This document shows positions 1 through 8,972 of a stretch of DNA of 64,000 nucleotides, in pieces (the first letter of the stretch is position 1; each line of letters begins with the position of its first letter). The stretch covers positions 1,240,001 through 1,304,000 of the forward strand of contig NZ_JAVIWI010000001.1 in NCBI RefSeq assembly GCF_034314085.1, given 5' to 3'. Origin of the DNA: Undibacterium sp. 5I1. Its GTDB lineage: Bacteria; Pseudomonadota; Gammaproteobacteria; Burkholderiales; Burkholderiaceae_D. Both the position numbers and the translations under genes were made by a program. Under the pieces are notes generated by a model, which was given only the letters and a program-made list of their open reading frames with translations, made no database searches and had not been told where the DNA came from.

Positions 1-324
1 TTGTGCAGCAGGCTTTAAGCCTGGCTCTACACCGACGAGGTTCAGATCGGGATACGCCTGTCGTAAGGCTTTAATCGCCGCGGCAGTGGCGGTGTTGCAG
101 GCAACTACCAGCGCCTTACAACTATGTTCAGTTAAGAATTGGGCGACCGCAAGACTACGTTCTACGATCAGCGATTCTGGTTTGTCACCATAGGGCGCAA
201 AGCCCGAATCGGCGAAGTAGATCACATGTTCGTGGGGAAGGTCTTTACGGATATGCTGAAGTACCGACAGACCGCCGATACCAGAATCAAATACGCCTAT
301 GGCTGCATCAATTTTTACGATCAT
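1..324 (-). CDS. murI: Glutamate racemase (3' part cut by window edge)
   Basis: Interconverts L- and D-glutamate in the cytoplasm to supply D-Glu for peptidoglycan. The reading frame starts at an ATG complementary to 322-324 and runs off the left edge, so only the first ~108 residues are present. They show the N-terminal racemase signature GVFDSGIGGLSV, with the first-half catalytic region, and VVACNTATAAA, which carries the catalytic Cys of the Asp/Glu racemase family. It lies 28 bp downstream of fumarase on the same strand and is possibly co-transcribed with it. The assignment is firm; the C-terminal half was not seen. Confidence 0.93.
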   Translation of the reverse strand, partial: MIVKIDAAIGVFDSGIGGLSVLQHIRKDLPHEHVIYFADSGFAPYGDKPESLIVERSLAVAQFLTEHSCKALVVACNTATAAAIKALRQAYPDLNLVGVEPGLKPAAQ

Positions 325-352
325 AGGCGTATTTTGACTTGAGAGATTTAAA

Positions 353-1876
353 TTAAGAATTTGCGACTGGGATAATGCCGATCTTGGCTTGCCATTCTTT
401 TGGACCGGTGTTGTGCACCGAGGTACCGTTAGAATCGACCGCAACAGTCACAGGCATATCGACTACGTCAAATTCATAAATCGCTTCCATACCCAAATCG
501 GCAAAGCCGACCACGGTGGCAGTTTTAATTGCTTTCGAGACGAGGTAAGCCGCGCCGCCCACTGCCATCAGATAGGCTGATTTGTGATTTTTGATGGATT
601 CGATTGCGGCCGGGCCGCGCTCTGCTTTACCAATCATCGAGATCAGTCCGGTTTTTTCCAGCATCATGTCGGTGAATTTGTCCATCCGTGTCGCGGTGGT
701 AGGACCTGCAGGGCCAACAGCCTCGTCGCGTACCGGATCGACCGGACCAACATAATAAATGACGCGGTTTGTGAAATCGACTGGCAAGCTCTCGCCTTTG
801 GCCAGCATGTCTTGAATGCGCTTATGGGCAGCATCGCGACCGGTTAACATTTTGCCGTTGAGCAGCAAAGTCTGGCCCGGCGTCCAGGATGCGACTTCTT
901 CTTTGGTCAGAGTATTGAGATCGACGCGTTTGGATTTTTCTGTATCCGCTGTCCACTGCACTTTGGGCCAGGTAGAAAGCGATGGCGGATCCATATAGAC
1001 CGGACCAGAGCCATCCATTACAAAATGCGCATGGCGTGTCGCCGCGCAGTTAGGGATCATTGCGACTGGCTTCGATGCTGCGTGAGTCGGATACATATTG
1101 ATCTTGACGTCCAGTACGGTAGTCAAACCGCCGAGACCTTGGGCGCCGATGCCGAGGGCATTGATCTTGTCGCAGAGTTCAATACGCAGCTCTTCCGTTT
1201 TGTTTTGTGGGCCACGCAGCTTTAATTCATACATGTCGATGTCTTGCATCAAGGATTCTTTTGCCATCAACATGGCTTTTTCTGCAGTACCACCAATACC
1301 GATACCGAGCATGCCCGGTGGACACCAGCCTGCACCCATGGTCGGGACGGTTTTCATCACCCAGTCAATCAGAGAATCGGACGGATTGAGCATGACAAAT
1401 TTAGATTTGTTCTCAGAACCACCGCCTTTGGCTGCGACCTGAATATCAATCGTATTCCCCGGTACCAGCTCCATATGGATCACAGCGGGTGTATTGTCTT
1501 TGGTGTTTTTACGGTCGAACAATGGATCAGCGACGATCGATGCGCGTAAGACGTTATCTGCGTTGGCATAACCCTGACGCACACCTTCATTCACGGCATC
1601 CGTGATGGAAGTGGTGAAACCTTCTAGGCGCACGCCCATACCAATTTTCATAAATACATTGACGATGCCCGTATCCTGGCAAATCGGACGATGGCCTTCC
1701 GCGCACATACGCGAGTTGGTCAAGATTTGTGCGATTGCATCTTTGGCTGCAGGACTTTGTTCTGCTTCATAAGCACGTCCCAGATGGGCAATGTAATCGG
1801 CAGGATGGTAGTAGCTGATGTATTGCAAAGCAGCGGCAACGGATTCGATCAGGTCGTCTTGTTTAATGACTGTCAT
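353..1876 (-). CDS. fumA: Class I (4Fe-4S) fumarate hydratase
   Basis: Interconverts fumarate and malate in the TCA cycle. The 507-residue single chain has the layout of iron-sulfur class I fumarases: an N-terminal FumA-alpha domain (roughly 1-280) and a C-terminal beta domain (roughly 320-507, containing GPTTATRMDKF and the C-terminal GPKEWQAKIG). Three cysteines in the expected contexts, HRPICQDTG (~66), GWCPPGMLG (~184) and IPNCAATRHAHF (~277), would ligate the cluster. It is unrelated to FumC. The start is the ATG at 1876. Homologues are variously named fumA or fumB; the letter is arbitrary. Confidence 0.93.
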   Translation of the reverse strand: MTVIKQDDLIESVAAALQYISYYHPADYIAHLGRAYEAEQSPAAKDAIAQILTNSRMCAEGHRPICQDTGIVNVFMKIGMGVRLEGFTTSITDAVNEGVRQGYANADNVLRASIVADPLFDRKNTKDNTPAVIHMELVPGNTIDIQVAAKGGGSENKSKFVMLNPSDSLIDWVMKTVPTMGAGWCPPGMLGIGIGGTAEKAMLMAKESLMQDIDMYELKLRGPQNKTEELRIELCDKINALGIGAQGLGGLTTVLDVKINMYPTHAASKPVAMIPNCAATRHAHFVMDGSGPVYMDPPSLSTWPKVQWTADTEKSKRVDLNTLTKEEVASWTPGQTLLLNGKMLTGRDAAHKRIQDMLAKGESLPVDFTNRVIYYVGPVDPVRDEAVGPAGPTTATRMDKFTDMMLEKTGLISMIGKAERGPAAIESIKNHKSAYLMAVGGAAYLVSKAIKTATVVGFADLGMEAIYEFDVVDMPVTVAVDSNGTSVHNTGPKEWQAKIGIIPVANS

Positions 1877-2018
1877 GATATGGCTCTTGGCTAGGTAGAA
1901 AAATCGGTGTGATCAGCTTAAAAAATAATGGTGCATTGATATTGATCTATATTCTTCATTACCGTGTGCATGACGATTCTTTGTTGGTCATTACACGCGT
2001 GAAGTGCTATCGATCGTC

Positions 2019-2630
2019 TTAATGGCTGAGCTTTTTATGTGTTTCGTTATGCGTCTTAGTCAGCAAATTATCGCAGTAGGCAATTGACAGTGCGGATAAT
2101 AAGAATGCGATATGAATGACTGTTTGTGCAATGAGTGTTTTTGGATCATAAGCGGACGCATTAATAAACGTTTTCAGCAAATGAATAGAAGAGATGCCAA
2201 TGATCGCCATTGCCAATTTGACTTTCAACACCGTTGCGTTGACATGCGATAACCACTCTGGCTGGTCCCTGTGACCCTCAATGCCAAGCCGAGAGACGAA
2301 GGTTTCATATCCGCCAATAATCACCATGATCAGCAAATTAGAAATCATCACAACGTCGATCAGGCCAAGTACCACTAACATGATCGTGGTTTCATTGAGT
2401 TTGGTAGGGCGAGTTGCATTGGTAACGCTGACAGCATCCAAAATGTGATCAAGTGCCGATTGGTTACCTAAAGCAGCGCCGACTAAATCGCTGAGTTCAA
2501 CCCAAAAATGAAATACATAGACTGCTTGCGCAAGTATCAATCCTAGATACAGAGGTAGTTGCAACCAGCGGCTAAAAAAAATTATGCCGGCGATAGGAGA
2601 AAGTTTGTGCGGTGCGTCAGGTTTTGACAT
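2019..2630 (-). CDS. yqhA: UPF0114 (YqhA-like) inner membrane protein
   Basis: A 203-residue membrane protein of unknown function. Several hydrophobic segments can be seen (about residues 18-40, 75-105, 140-160 and 170-190). The central GGYETFVSRLGI and the segment SSIHLLKTFINA match the conserved core of the UPF0114/YqhA family. It is somewhat longer than E. coli YqhA because of an extra stretch between the first two membrane segments. It sits alone on the minus strand, divergent from acs across a 460-bp gap. The family is confident, the function is not known. Confidence 0.82.
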   Translation of the reverse strand: MSKPDAPHKLSPIAGIIFFSRWLQLPLYLGLILAQAVYVFHFWVELSDLVGAALGNQSALDHILDAVSVTNATRPTKLNETTIMLVVLGLIDVVMISNLLIMVIIGGYETFVSRLGIEGHRDQPEWLSHVNATVLKVKLAMAIIGISSIHLLKTFINASAYDPKTLIAQTVIHIAFLLSALSIAYCDNLLTKTHNETHKKLSH

Positions 2631-3090
2631 AGTCGGAATCGTAAGTGGTAAAAAACTGAGTTAGCCCGTATTTTACACGGCGATAGCATGATTGGTGAGT
2701 GCTGGTTTCGGCGAATTTTCCGACCGTAAGGCTTAAGTAAGTCTCTGCGCCTATGGTATGAGCTGTCGTTATGTACTGTTGTCTTGCGCCAATACTGCAA
2801 TGTTATCTATTGTTTGCCGATCACGCTGTTAGCAATAGACCGCATCTACTACAATTATGATGCCGATGAACATTGATATGAGGTCTTACCCAAAATCGCC
2901 CAACTGCGTTGTAGCGGTGAGCGGCAATAAAATACTGCCGTCGTCGTTACGCTTTGCGGGAACAATTTTGCGCAAGTCCAGGTATCTGAGTCTGTTGAAT
3001 GACGGTAATTTATGGCAATTGCAATAAGCTCAGTCAGCCTAGACTGAGCCTGAACGATACTCAACTAATTACAATAAGCTGGAGATAATC
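2631..3090. other. Intergenic region between yqhA and acs
   Basis: This is a divergent promoter region of 460 bp. No convincing gene was seen; the short minus-strand frames lack a ribosome-binding site and family resemblance. The visible elements are the inverted repeat at 3028-3049 and a GGAG Shine-Dalgarno just before the acs ATG. Confidence 0.5.
3028..3049. promoter_or_regulatory. Perfect 8-bp inverted repeat upstream of acs
   Basis: GCTCAGTC and GACTGAGC are separated by six bases and end ~41 bp before the acs start. The symmetry and position would fit an operator or a 5'-UTR hairpin. No regulator can be assigned from the sequence. Confidence 0.4.
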
Positions 3091-5073
3091 ATGTCTGACC
3101 TCGACGCCGTCAAAGCCGAAACCCGTGTTTTTCCACCGCCTGCTGCATTTGCTGCCAATGCGACAATTTCTGGGATGGATGCCTATCAGGTGCTATGCGC
3201 TGAAGCCGCGCAGGACTATGAAGGTTTTTGGGCCAGACTGGCGCGAGAAAATCTCCACTGGCATACACCTTTCAATAAAGTATTAGATGAATCCGAAGCG
3301 CCATTTTATAAATGGTTTGAAGACGGTTTATTGAATGTGTCCTATAACTGTTTGGACGTGAATCTGCAGAACGGAAATGCCGATAAAGTTGCCGTGATTT
3401 TTGAGTCGGATGATGGTGATGTGACTAAAGTCACCTACAAAGAGCTACATCAAAAAGTTTGTCAATTTGCGAATGGTTTGAAGTCCCTTGGTATCAGTAA
3501 GGGTGATCGCGTCGTTATTTATATGCCGATGTCAGTCGAGGGCGTGGTCGCTATGCAAGCGTGCGCACGGATAGGCGCCACGCATTCGGTCGTGTTTGGT
3601 GGCTTCTCTGCGAAGTCGCTGCAGGAGCGGATTTTAGATGTGGGCGCGGTAGCCGTCATCACGGCAGACGAACAGGTGCGCGGCGGTAAGCACTTGCCGC
3701 TGAAAGTGATCGTCGATGAGGCACTTGCTCTGGGTGGTTGCGAGAAGGTCACAAATGTGGTGATCTACAAACGTACTGGCGGCAACGTGCCAGTGGTTGA
3801 AGGTCGCGATCTATGGATGCATGATCTGGTCGCAATTCAATCCGATGTGTGCGAGCCTGAATGGGTCAGCGCTGAGCATCCTTTATTTATTCTTTACACC
3901 TCAGGGTCGACTGGCAAACCGAAAGGTGTTCAGCATTCCTCCGGCGGCTATTTGCTGTGGGCGATTCTGACAATGAAATGGACCTTTGATCTTAAGCCAG
4001 ACGATGTCTTCTGGTGTACTGCTGACATTGGCTGGGTCACTGGTCACACCTATATTACTTATGGGCCGTTAGCCGCAGGTGCTACTGAAATCGTCTTTGA
4101 AGGTATTCCTACCTTCCCGAATGCCGGTCGCTTTTGGGACATGATCCAAAAACATAAAGCCACGATTTTTTATACCGCACCAACAGCGATCCGCTCCTTG
4201 ATTAAAGCGGCAGATGGTGACGAAAAAATTCATCCTAAACAATATGATCTGTCCTCCTTGCGTTTGTTGGGGTCAGTTGGTGAGCCAATCAATCCTGAAG
4301 CCTGGATGTGGTATTACAACCATATTGGCAACCAAAAATGTCCTATCGTCGATACTTTCTGGCAGACCGAAACTGGTGGTCACATGATGACGCCGTTGCC
4401 AGGAGCAACGCCCTTGGTGCCGGGGTCTTGCACCTTGCCATTGCCAGGGATTATGGCGGCGATTGTAGATGAAACAGGACATGATCTGCCTAACGGGCAG
4501 GGCGGCATTCTGGTGGTCAAACGTCCTTGGCCATCGATGATACGAACCATCTGGGGCGACCCTGAGCGGTTTAAGAAAAGTTATTTCCCGGAAGAGTTTG
4601 GCGGCACCATGTATCTTGCAGGCGATGGTGCGATTCGGAATAAAGAGTCCGGATATTTTACGATTACCGGCCGGATTGACGATGTGCTGAATGTCTCCGG
4701 ACATCGCATGGGTACGATGGAGATTGAATCAGCTCTGGTCGCACATCCTCTAGTGGCAGAAGCCGCAGTCGTAGGCAAGCCGGACGATACTACTGGCGAA
4801 GCAATTTGTGCCTTTGTAGTCTTAAAACGTACTCGTCCGATTGGTGATGAAGCCAAACAAATTGCGACTGAGTTGCGTAACTGGGTTGCCAAAGAAATCG
4901 GCCCTATCGCAAAGCCAAAAGAAATCCGCTTCGGCGATAATTTACCCAAAACCCGTTCGGGTAAAATCATGCGTCGTTTGCTGCGCTTGTTGGCAAAAGG
5001 CGAAGAAATTACGCAAGATATTTCTACACTAGAAAATCCTGCAATTTTGGAGCAGTTGAAGCAGGCGCAATGA
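3091..5073 (+). CDS. acs: Acetyl-CoA synthetase
   Basis: Activates acetate to acetyl-CoA through acetyl-AMP in the cytoplasm. The 660-residue length is normal. The adenylate-forming signature [12 protein letters not shown] lies at ~270, the acetate-pocket region IGWVTGHTY at ~310, the TFWQTETGG motif at ~425, and the C-terminal [11 protein letters not shown] carries the lysine that is acetylated by Pat-type enzymes in this family. A GGAG ribosome-binding site precedes the ATG. It is transcribed alone, with no obvious intrinsic terminator before the downstream repeat copy. Confidence 0.96.
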   Translation: MSDLDAVKAETRVFPPPAAFAANATISGMDAYQVLCAEAAQDYEGFWARLARENLHWHTPFNKVLDESEAPFYKWFEDGLLNVSYNCLDVNLQNGNADKVAVIFESDDGDVTKVTYKELHQKVCQFANGLKSLGISKGDRVVIYMPMSVEGVVAMQACARIGATHSVVFGGFSAKSLQERILDVGAVAVITADEQVRGGKHLPLKVIVDEALALGGCEKVTNVVIYKRTGGNVPVVEGRDLWMHDLVAIQSDVCEPEWVSAEHPLFILYTSGSTGKPKGVQHSSGGYLLWAILTMKWTFDLKPDDVFWCTADIGWVTGHTYITYGPLAAGATEIVFEGIPTFPNAGRFWDMIQKHKATIFYTAPTAIRSLIKAADGDEKIHPKQYDLSSLRLLGSVGEPINPEAWMWYYNHIGNQKCPIVDTFWQTETGGHMMTPLPGATPLVPGSCTLPLPGIMAAIVDETGHDLPNGQGGILVVKRPWPSMIRTIWGDPERFKKSYFPEEFGGTMYLAGDGAIRNKESGYFTITGRIDDVLNVSGHRMGTMEIESALVAHPLVAEAAVVGKPDDTTGEAICAFVVLKRTRPIGDEAKQIATELRNWVAKEIGPIAKPKEIRFGDNLPKTRSGKIMRRLLRLLAKGEEITQDISTLENPAILEQLKQAQ

Positions 5074-5662
5074 TTTTACGTTCTTGATACTGGCGCTAAA
5101 AAGCTACAGTTATCAACGGCCATACAGCTCGATATTGATTGTCAATTTCCTAAAACAATTAGAAAAGCGCAAATTTATTCGGTTCAATTTGTATGGGTTT
5201 GAATAAGTTTGCGACAGATTAGGGCTGTCGTTACACACAGGCAGTTGTGTGGAGTGGCTGAGCAATATCTTGGGTTGCACTTTAGGTTTTTTTATATACT
5301 CCCATTTTAATTTTATTAAATGCTCTTATTCTCCAATGAATTATTGGGTGGTACATAAATACTGTAGCCAGTATATTGATTTTGTCTGCGTATTTTATCG
5401 TCGGTAGTTTCGTAATTAAGCGAAAATTAAGCAAAATAAATCGTTTAGATTGCTCAAGTTTTTTCTCAAATTTAAAACTGGGCAAAAAAAGAACAAACAT
5501 ATTTATTTCTTGATGGAATGTTCTAATATTAGTAACCATAACAAATAAAATTATTGCTGAAAAGAATTTCTCATAAGACAATACTAGCGCTAATGGGACA
5601 GCTACATCTTTGTTAGGCATAGGCTATTTTTTTGATTACCTTCAACGTAAAGGCAAGTATTT
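5074..5662. other. AT-rich intergenic region with one repeat copy
   Basis: This 589-bp gap between acs and the MFS gene holds a copy of the dispersed palindromic repeat (5294-5375). A minus-strand frame of ~112 codons across it is lysine/isoleucine-rich AT noise that overlaps the repeat and was not accepted as a gene. Confidence 0.5.
5294..5375 (-). repeat. Dispersed palindromic repeat, copy 1
   Basis: Begins ATATACTCCC and ends CCAGTATA, with a core of CTCCAATGAATTATTGGG. It is inverted relative to the copy at 21512-21593 and lies between two genes on the same strand (acs and the MFS gene). See the finding on the repeat family. Confidence 0.75.
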
Positions 5663-7303
5663 ATGTCGCAATCACAATTTTCTTTGCTAGCTAAGGAGCG
5701 CACCATTGCTGGTAAAGGCTTCAATCGTTGGCTAGTACCGCCTGCGGCTTTGGCGATCCATCTTTGTATCGGTATGGCGTATGGTTTCTCTGTTTTTTGG
5801 TTGCCGCTTTCGAAAGCGATCGGTATCGATAAACCGCTTGCCTGTGCCAGTGATGTTGGTCTGTTGCAAGAGCTGTTTTCCAGCGATTGCGATTGGAAAA
5901 TCTCTACTCTGACGTTGATGTATACCTTGTTCTTCATCTTCCTCGGCTCCTCCGCTGCTTTATTTGGTGGTTGGCTGGAACGTGCAGGCCCACGAAAAGC
6001 TGGTGTGGTTTCCGCATTGTGCTGGTGTGGTGGTCTGGTGATTTCCTCCTTTGGTGTGTACACGCATCAAGCCTGGCTGTTGTGGTTGGGCGGTGGTGTC
6101 ATCGGTGGTATTGGCTTGGGTTTGGGCTATATTTCACCAGTATCGACGCTAATTAAATGGTTTCCGGACAAGCGTGGCATGGCAACTGGTATGGCGATCA
6201 TGGGCTTTGGTGGCGGTGCTTTGATTGGATCACCATTAGCTGATTGGTTGATGCGTCATTTCGCAACACCTACCTCTGTCGGCGTATGGCAAACCTTTTT
6301 GGTCATGTCTGCGATTTATTTTGTATTTATGATGGCTGGTGCATTTGGTTACCGTGTACCCGCTTCTGGTTGGAAGCCAGCCGGTTGGACGCCTCCAGTA
6401 CAAACGAACAATGCAATGATCACGAACAAACATGTTCACTTGAATAAGGCTTGGAAGACTAAGCAATTCTGGTTGATCTGGGCTGTTTTGTGCTTAAACG
6501 TGTCTGCTGGTATTGGTATCTTGGGTATGGCATCGCCTTTGCTGCAAGAAGTATTTGGCGGTAAATTGATTGGTGTCGATCTTGGCTTCAATGACTTAAA
6601 TCCAGATCAAAAGAAACAGATTGCGACTATCGCAGCCGCATTTACTGGTTTGCTGTCCTTGTTTAACATCGGTGGTCGCTTCTTCTGGGCGTCGATTTCA
6701 GACTATATCGGTCGCAAAGGTACTTACTTCGTCTTCTTTGTACTTGGCTTCATTCTTTACGCATCGATTCCTACTGTTGCACATGCAGGTAGTCTGGCGT
6801 TGTTCGTATTATTTTTCTGCATTATCTTATCTATGTATGGTGGTGGTTTTGCCACTGTGCCAGCGTATTTGGCAGATATGTTCGGCTCGCAAATGGTTGG
6901 TGCTATCCACGGTCGTTTGCTGACTGCATGGTCAACTGCGGGTGTGCTCGGACCTTTGCTGATTACGTATATCCGCGAATACCAATTGGCGCATGGCGTA
7001 GCAAAAGCCCAGGCATATGACATCACCATGTACATCTTGGCGGGTATGTTAGTTCTCGGCTTTATTTGTAATTTATTAGTGCGCCCTGTTAAAGACAGTA
7101 CTTTTATGACAGATGAAGAGCTGGCGACTGAACGCAAGCTGGCACATGATCGTGTTATCGCCAGCTCTACCGATGGCAGCGTCGTTGGAAAAGGCGGTTC
7201 GACTAGCCAAGCAACCGTATTGTTTGCCTGGGCAGCAGTAGGTATCCCATTAGCAATCGGTATTTGGATCACTTTGCAAAAAGCTGTTTTGTTATTTAAA
7301 TAA
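5663..7303 (+). CDS. OFA-family MFS transporter (oxalate/formate antiporter type)
   Basis: A 546-residue major facilitator with ~12 membrane segments, predicted to move small carboxylates across the inner membrane. The N-terminus (PPAALAIHLCIGMAYGFSVF), the GGWLERAGPRKAG loop and the FGGGALIGSPLADWL stretch are typical of the OFA branch that includes OxlT. The substrate cannot be read from sequence; oxalate, formate or another monocarboxylate are possibilities. It lies upstream of a molybdopterin oxidoreductase locus but is split from it by an insertion sequence placed one base after its stop codon. Confidence 0.85.
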   Translation: MSQSQFSLLAKERTIAGKGFNRWLVPPAALAIHLCIGMAYGFSVFWLPLSKAIGIDKPLACASDVGLLQELFSSDCDWKISTLTLMYTLFFIFLGSSAALFGGWLERAGPRKAGVVSALCWCGGLVISSFGVYTHQAWLLWLGGGVIGGIGLGLGYISPVSTLIKWFPDKRGMATGMAIMGFGGGALIGSPLADWLMRHFATPTSVGVWQTFLVMSAIYFVFMMAGAFGYRVPASGWKPAGWTPPVQTNNAMITNKHVHLNKAWKTKQFWLIWAVLCLNVSAGIGILGMASPLLQEVFGGKLIGVDLGFNDLNPDQKKQIATIAAAFTGLLSLFNIGGRFFWASISDYIGRKGTYFVFFVLGFILYASIPTVAHAGSLALFVLFFCIILSMYGGGFATVPAYLADMFGSQMVGAIHGRLLTAWSTAGVLGPLLITYIREYQLAHGVAKAQAYDITMYILAGMLVLGFICNLLVRPVKDSTFMTDEELATERKLAHDRVIASSTDGSVVGKGGSTSQATVLFAWAAVGIPLAIGIWITLQKAVLLFK

Positions 7304-7304
7304 T

Positions 7305-7308
7305 AGAT
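7305..7308. repeat. Left target-site duplication AGAT
   Basis: AGAT immediately before the left inverted repeat is repeated at 8753-8756 just after the right inverted repeat. Confidence 0.8.
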
Positions 7309-8752
7309 GAGCTTCTTGCAAAATACCCAAACCAGTAAAGTCGAGCATGGGTGTGGCCACTGTTGCGATTGGTTTTCTTGTTTGAAGCGGCACATGTGAC
7401 ATGAATTTGTGCCGGATTATCGTTTTATGGCGTGTCAATCCCTATGTGACCATCACTGCCCCTATGAACGTTGGGAAACGTTGTTTTTTTCGACTCTTTA
7501 AAAGCAAAGCTGTTACGTAAATAAACGCATCAACTGATCTGCGGTCAATACCAATAAACCAAACATCAAATGCGACATCACTTTTTCGCTACCACGCACC
7601 CGTACTGTCGTGCCACCAAATTCGTCTTTCAGCCTGCCATTGGTACGTTCAGCTTGCGTGCGTTCTTTATAACGCTGTTGTTCATGCGGGGCGAACGGTT
7701 TCTTCTCCCCGCCGCGTGCGTTGTGATCAATTAATGGCACGTGGCCAAGACTTTTGCTGTGTGCCCTTAACTCTTCACTGCAATACGCTGCATCCATCAA
7801 ATCGTACAAATTCGTTACTCGTGCGGCCGTCATCGTTGCTAACGGCACCGCCGTTTGACTATCGTGCACCGAGGCGCTGGTCAATAGCGCACTGATGGCA
7901 ACGCCGCAGTCAGCGGTGTCGATATGCAGCTTGTAGCCGTTCCAACTCACTTTATAACCTTGCGCATTGCATTTAGTGCCGCGGTCACACTCTTTGGGTA
8001 AAGCATTGACGATGCTCGGTAAAGTTTGCGTCAACTGCCAGCCTATCTTGGTCACTTTCTCTTCCTTTGGCGGCCTTATCTCGCCTTTCTTTGGCCGTCC
8101 ACGGCGCTGCTTTTGGGCCTTTTCTACGGAAACAACTTTCATGTGTTTCTTCGGCTTCTCGCGCGCCGCAATCGCCGTGCCGTCACGGCTGATGTGTCCA
8201 ATGAGGCTGTCGCCTAAATAACTCTTGATCAGCGCTTCGTGCACTTTCTCCGCTAATTTGGCTTGGGCAAATTCGCCAAAGGCGCGCGAAAAAGTGGCTT
8301 CATTCGGAACTTCTTTCCACATCTCAAAGCCGCACAGCCGTTTTAAACTGCGATCCATCGTCAATCGTTCTATTAAGGCCGCTGTTGTATTGAGCCCCAA
8401 CACAGCTTTGGCGATGAAGGCGCTGGCCAATGCACCACGGTCATGCGGTTTGCGTCCTATCCCTTGCCATTGGTCCGACACAAATTCTTCGATGCGCACC
8501 CAGTCTAGTACATGAATCAATTTTTCCAGCTTCGGCGTCAGTGACCCGCATTGCTGTTTTATCTCCGGTAGCAAATCGTGTTGCAGTAAATTCCAGCGTT
8601 GCATTATCAGCAGGCGTTGTGTAGGATTCATAGCGGAGCGCAGATGGTTGTTTAGTCACTTTCATCTTGCCAGAAATGGCCGCTCCTTTCTCATCTATTT
8701 TGCGCTTCTCGCAATAAAATTACTCTCCGGTGTTTCGTTTTGCAAGAACCTC
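7309..8752 (-). mobile_element. Complete insertion sequence, IS4/IS5/IS1182-like, 1444 bp
   Basis: The ends are the near-perfect 15-bp inverted repeats GAGCTTCTTGCAAAA (7309-7323) and, on the minus strand, GAGGTTCTTGCAAAA (8738-8752). The 4-bp direct repeat AGAT (7305-7308 and 8753-8756) is the target duplication, so the insertion looks recent and intact. One full-length transposase ORF is inside. About 200 bp of non-coding sequence follow the transposase stop and include a short AACGTT stem followed by a T-run (7466-7490), which may stop readthrough. The exact IS family needs ISfinder. Confidence 0.9.
7513..8631 (-). CDS. DDE transposase of the insertion sequence
   Basis: A 372-residue transposase. 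The N-terminal third (LIERLTMDRSLKRLCGFE, then EATFSRAF) is the DUF772-like dimerisation/DNA-binding part. The catalytic DDE core shows a first Asp in SRDGTAIAAREK (~150), a second in YDLMDAAYCSEEL (~277), and the Glu in TQAERTNGRLKDEFGG (~330). A basic KQRRGRPKKGE stretch (~175) sits between. The frame has no interruption, so the element may still be active. Confidence 0.9.
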   Translation of the reverse strand: MNPTQRLLIMQRWNLLQHDLLPEIKQQCGSLTPKLEKLIHVLDWVRIEEFVSDQWQGIGRKPHDRGALASAFIAKAVLGLNTTAALIERLTMDRSLKRLCGFEMWKEVPNEATFSRAFGEFAQAKLAEKVHEALIKSYLGDSLIGHISRDGTAIAAREKPKKHMKVVSVEKAQKQRRGRPKKGEIRPPKEEKVTKIGWQLTQTLPSIVNALPKECDRGTKCNAQGYKVSWNGYKLHIDTADCGVAISALLTSASVHDSQTAVPLATMTAARVTNLYDLMDAAYCSEELRAHSKSLGHVPLIDHNARGGEKKPFAPHEQQRYKERTQAERTNGRLKDEFGGTTVRVRGSEKVMSHLMFGLLVLTADQLMRLFT

Positions 8753-8762
8753 AGATGTAAGC

Positions 8763-8798
8763 AAAAAAAAGGTCGCCTCAGTGCGATCTTTTTTTTTG
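8763..8798 (+). terminator. Intrinsic terminator displaced from the MFS gene by the IS
   Basis: An A8 run, AGGTCGC, a loop, GCGATCT and then T8 form a hairpin with one G-T pair. Without the IS it would lie ~10 bp past the MFS stop codon, so it was very likely the terminator of the MFS gene. Confidence 0.75.
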
Positions 8799-8972
8799 GC
8801 GTAGACTTAGAAAATATTACGAAATTTGGATTTCTATACTTATCGACTTTATTGATAATGTAGAAAAATTTAAGTTCTCAAAGCCCGTATTAAAGTCCCA
8901 ATTTTTAAACTCCAAGTTTTCAAAAGCCACGTTTTCAAAGTTCAAACCGTTAGTAAAATGAAGAGCGCAATT

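Noticed and set aside
5282..5620. 112-codon minus-strand frame in the acs-MFS gap
   Set aside because: AT-driven composition, overlaps a repeat copy, no ribosome-binding site or family motif.
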